From Schistosoma mansoni (taxonomy: Eukaryota > Platyhelminthes > Trematoda > Strigeidida > Schistosomatidae), in contig NC_031495.1 of the NCBI RefSeq assembly GCF_000237925.1, forward strand, positions 48,959,925-49,023,924: 64,000 nt of DNA, read 5' to 3'. Within the stretch, counting starts at the first letter, position 1. Each line of letters begins with the position of its first letter. The translations under genes and the position numbers were made by a program. The notes under the pieces are model-generated. The model made no database searches and was not told where the DNA came from. It was given only the letters and a program-made list of their open reading frames with translations. Shown one piece after another: positions 60,816 through 64,000 of this stretch.

Positions 60816-61059
60816 GTACAATCTTGATATTTGTTTATATTGGAAATCAATAATTGAATTCAATAGTCATATGACATTATATAGTAACATAAGTATTATA
60901 TTTTTTTCTTTTTCTTTTTTTATTGGCTCATTAGAGTTTGTTAATGCATATGATTAACTGATTATACAAAATGATAACAACAACGTCAACAACAACAACC
61001 ACAGCAACACTACCAATAAAAAGTACAATAAAACAGAATAAATTATCAGGTATAAATTT

Positions 61060-61067
61060 TATAAATA
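61060..61067 (+). promoter_or_regulatory. TATA-like box of the right-edge p40 paralog
   Basis: TATAAATA 70 bases before the ATG at 61137. The surrounding DNA is AT-rich, so specificity is low. No heat-shock element seen within 200 bases. Confidence 0.4.
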
Positions 61068-61136
61068 CAGTTTAATTGTAACTTATTAAAATATTCATTA
61101 TTTCATTTCATTTCATACATTCATTCATTATACATA

Positions 61137-64000
61137 ATGTCAAAGGATAGAACAATAGCTATACCTGTCAATCGTGATAATAGAACATTTGAACAATATA
61201 GAAAAGATTTTTTAAAAGATGTAGAAAATTTTCCTAATTATAATAATAGTATTTTACCATATCATGATAATTGGTTTAATGAAGTGGATGATTGGATTAA
61301 ATCATCTTGGCAAAGATGGGATGATGAAATGAAACGTATTAGAAATGGAATGTTTCAATTAATGGTATGTAAATATAATTTATGTATATGTTTTATTATA
61401 AGATATATATATTTTGATCAGAAGGGGTTTTTGTGGAGATTTCAGTATTTTCATAGTTGAAATCATAAGTCGATTGAAGGACGAAACGGCCATCGAGTGC
61501 TTTCTGGTTTTCTATGGTGGTCTAGCTTCAACTGACTCATGATCTCAACTATGAAAACACTGAAATCTCCACGAAACCCCTTCTGATTATAATCAACATA
61601 TGCTCACTAGTGACTGACTTCAAGAGATATTTCCTGGAGTTCTAGTGAGAAGCAGTGACCAATGAAGTTCAACCAGGTCTGTTGTGAGATATCAACTCAC
61701 TGAAGACAATTGGTGAACGGTTGCTCAACTTCGCGGATTGGTTGAAGTGAGACATTAACAACATTGGATGCCAGCTCAGTGGTCTAGAGGTTGAGTGCTC
61801 TGACGCGAGACCGGTAGGTCCCGGGTTCGAATCCCGCGAGGCGAGGTCGTGGATGAGCACTGTTGAGGAGTCCCATAATAGAAAGAAACGGCCGTCCAGT
61901 GCTTCCAGGTTTTCCTTGGTGGTCTAGCTTCAATTGACTCATGATTTCAACTATGAAAAAATATATTTTGATCAATTTTCAATCAGGAAATCGGTAGATT
62001 TAATTTGTAATAATAGACCCAGCCAAGATATTTATGTATCATATAAAGAGCTTGTATACTCCACAGTAGTTCATTTTGTATTAATTTTTGACTTTGAAAT
62101 TCGACCTTTAGCGTTAACAGATAAAAAAATTTTCTAACAAATTTAGGAGGAGAATTTCATTCAATTAATAATGATAAATAAAATAAATAGTTCCACCAAG
62201 TTATATAATGTGTTCACTAATAACTAATTTCGACAGGTAATTCCAGTTCCAGAGAGAAGCTGTGAACAACAGAGTTCAATCATGTTAGGTGTGATACAAT
62301 TACCCACCAACGATTCTGAAAGATATTGGAACCATGTCATCGATTGACTGAGGCTAGACATGTAAGCTAGTAGATGTGAACTTAATGGTCTGAAGGTTAG
62401 GCGTTTTTCACGAGAACTGAATGTCCTGAGTTTGATCCTCGATAGAGTCACTCTTGGGCACTACTTAGAAGTCCTTTTCTATTGATTTACTTATTTGAAC
62501 ACAAATATTGGTACAAAGGGGCACCAAATACATATGTGCCACACAAGTTACTTGATTTGTGAGTGGGTTTTGATACTTCCCTGGTGCCCAAACCGAAGCA
62601 AGTGGTTTTCTTAGGGGGTCACACCCCGTGCCTTCGATCTAAAAGTCTAGTCCAAAAGGCAGTGGAGCATCGTGAGGAGATGCAATCCCATGGAAGTCGG
62701 TGACCAAAGATTGGTTCATGCGCCATTTGTTCCCTCAGGATACTGGAATCCATGTACACCGTTTGTTTGGAATCAGGATTTTCGAACTCCCCTGGATGAA
62801 CCCTCCGTATCCATCAATCCGGTTAAAGGGCCGGATATTCACTTTTCATCCTCTCGATTTCGTATACAACAACGCTGCCACGAGAAGGCCGTGAATAGGA
62901 CCTCCCTGTCAGTGGTTGTATGCACGTGACCATGTGAGGGGATTTTGAGAGGTAGAGAGGCATCTCCTCACCCTCGACCGTACCAGAGCATTTGCGGGCG
63001 AAGTCCCTTTCTAAGGTGAAACAACTGTTCACTGCTTCCTAGTTCTGAATGGTTGTTTGATTAGGGTTATTTCGTGATATAAACTGTAAAACTCGAAAAT
63101 CCACACACACTTTTAATAATAATGATTGGATTAAATAAGCTGAAAATACATATTTACATGAATATTGATTGATTTGTATAGATTCTGTAATCCGTGGTAA
63201 CATTACAAACTCTGAAACATGGTGATGTGGGTTCAAGACCTTGCAAATACTCCTTTATGATGCGTACCAATCAACATGAGATCTAAATTCATCGTATATG
63301 CTAACTTCAAAAAACAAAGTGTATAACAATACAAAACTCCTTAGTTTGCTGGCCACTAATGAAATGTGGTATATAAAATCCAAACACTACGCGATGACCT
63401 ATTAATGTAAGACTTACATGCCATGATAATGGTTTCAGATCAAAGCAAAGTTGAAATAGACTAGATAACAAATAACTAATACCCTATTTGAAACATTAAC
63501 AAGCCAATCATCCCATATCGTTCTTCGCAGCAAGTCAAAATATCCTGGTTTAGATAGAATTATCAACTACATTTTCTCTTTCATATGTAAAAATGTTCAA
63601 TTATACTTTCATTTACTGATGGATGTGTTTGTTTACTTACAAAAGTATTTTTTCTAACTTCTTTTTAAATAATTATAGCCTTTGGATAATTTTGGTTTAA
63701 ATAAATGGGATATGTTCGACACTTCATTTGATCCAAATAATTTAATGAGACAAATGGAACAACGTATTCAAAACATTCGTCGGGAAATGGGTATAACTGA
63801 TGCACCATTTACTGGGTCATTAAATGATTTCTTAAACGATGCTTATGAAGTCGGTAAAGATGGAAAGGTAGGAGTGACTAATTCTATAATGATAATATTA
63901 TTATTTTCTTTTTCAAACTACTAATAATTTAATAGATGCATTTCAAGGTTAGATTTAATGTCAAAGGTTTTTCACCAGAGGATATTAATGTGAGCACCAC
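61137..64000 (+). CDS. p40-family small heat-shock protein, 5' part (runs off the right edge)
   Basis: Exon 1 61137-61364, exon 2 63679-63867, exon 3 63936->64000. Introns are 2314 and 68 nt, GT..AG, phase 0. Protein so far: AIPVNRDNRTFEQYRKDFL and DDWIKSSWQRWDDEMKRIR in exon 1, then PLDNFG, MRQMEQRIQNIRREMG, TGSLNDFLNDAYEVGKDGK in exon 2, and MHFKVRFNVKGFSPEDINVS, the opening of the first crystallin domain, in exon 3. Codon use is much more AT-rich than in p40 and intron 1 is swollen by repeats. Exons 3 (rest), 4 and 5 would lie beyond the window. No defect seen in the visible part. Confidence 0.93.
61421..61960 (+). mobile_element. complete tRNA-like ribozyme element inside intron 1, with target duplication
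   Basis: Flanked by ATATATTTTGATCA at 61407-61420 and 61961-61974 (14 bases; if the element starts ATCAG, 10 bases). Parts: inverted tail (61421-61477), forward ribozyme 3' half and tail (61478-61590), body, tRNA-like segment to about 61841 with B box GGTTCGAATCC at 61824-61834, hammerhead-related segment 61857-61906 (core decayed), tail again. The ribozyme-tail unit is therefore present at both ends, with an inverted piece added on the left. Confidence 0.8.
62211..62475 (+). mobile_element. old diverged copy of the tRNA-like element
   Basis: Starts GTTCACTAATAACTAATTTC as in the body of the element at 53722, and keeps a tRNA-like part with GAGTTTGATCCTCG. Many substitutions, so it is much older than the insertion at 61421. 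Confidence 0.6.
62478..63015 (+). repeat. interspersed repeat (copy 2) with partial open frame
   Basis: Same family as 1896-2440, same orientation relative to the p40 genes. The open frame MRRCNPMEVGDQRLVHAPFV begins at 62672. Lies in intron 1 of the right-edge gene. Confidence 0.6.

Overview
The window is nuclear DNA of a blood fluke, Schistosoma, most likely S. mansoni or a very close relative. The gene at 37795-39395 splices into a 354-residue protein that matches the major egg antigen Sm-p40, a small heat-shock protein with two alpha-crystallin domains. The known mouse T-cell epitope PKSDNQIKAVPAS falls exactly at residues 234-246. Other signs agree: AT-rich DNA, tiny introns beside kilobase ones, Sm-alpha type hammerhead-ribozyme SINEs, SR2-like (RTE) and CR1-like LINE pieces, and gypsy-type LTR fossils.

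The window is a p40 family cluster. It holds (1) the last two exons of a p40 copy at the left edge (107-691, +); (2) a complete diverged five-exon paralog on the minus strand (11880-10131); (3) a recent inverted copy of that paralog that lost its promoter, exon 1 and most of exon 2 (about 28988-29906, +, pseudogene); (4) the complete p40 gene with a perfect heat-shock element in its promoter (37795-39395, +); (5) a complete second paralog (43471-45936, +); (6) the first three exons of another paralog running off the right edge (61137->64000, +). All copies have the same five-exon plan with intron phases 0,0,0,1, so the family grew by DNA duplication, not retroposition.

From about 2.5 to 37 kb the DNA is a mosaic of segmental duplications in both orientations: blocks A (2.5-5.4 and 14.4-16.9 kb), B (5.0-7.35 kb, with inverted copies at 22.1-24.3, 32.0-33.7 and 34.7-36.2 kb), C/D (8.2-14.35 kb, inverted at 27.4-31.8 kb, with D also at 19.1-20.3 kb) and E (17.6-18.5 and 26.3-27.2 kb). 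Most copies look almost identical, but short stretches are clearly more diverged, as expected from repeated duplication plus gene conversion. Several blocks carry exon-like open frames of unknown function, some with a hydrophobic C-terminal tail.

From 39.5 to 64 kb the gaps between p40 genes hold ordinary transposon debris: a decayed CR1-like LINE, two SR2-like 3' ends, two LTR-like repeats, an inverted-repeat element, and at least two families of tRNA-like, hammerhead-ribozyme elements. Two of these keep 10-14 bp target duplications, have ribozyme-tail sequence at both ends and have an inverted left end, which resembles the layout of Penelope-like elements. All coordinates and exon boundaries were read by eye; no searches were run.
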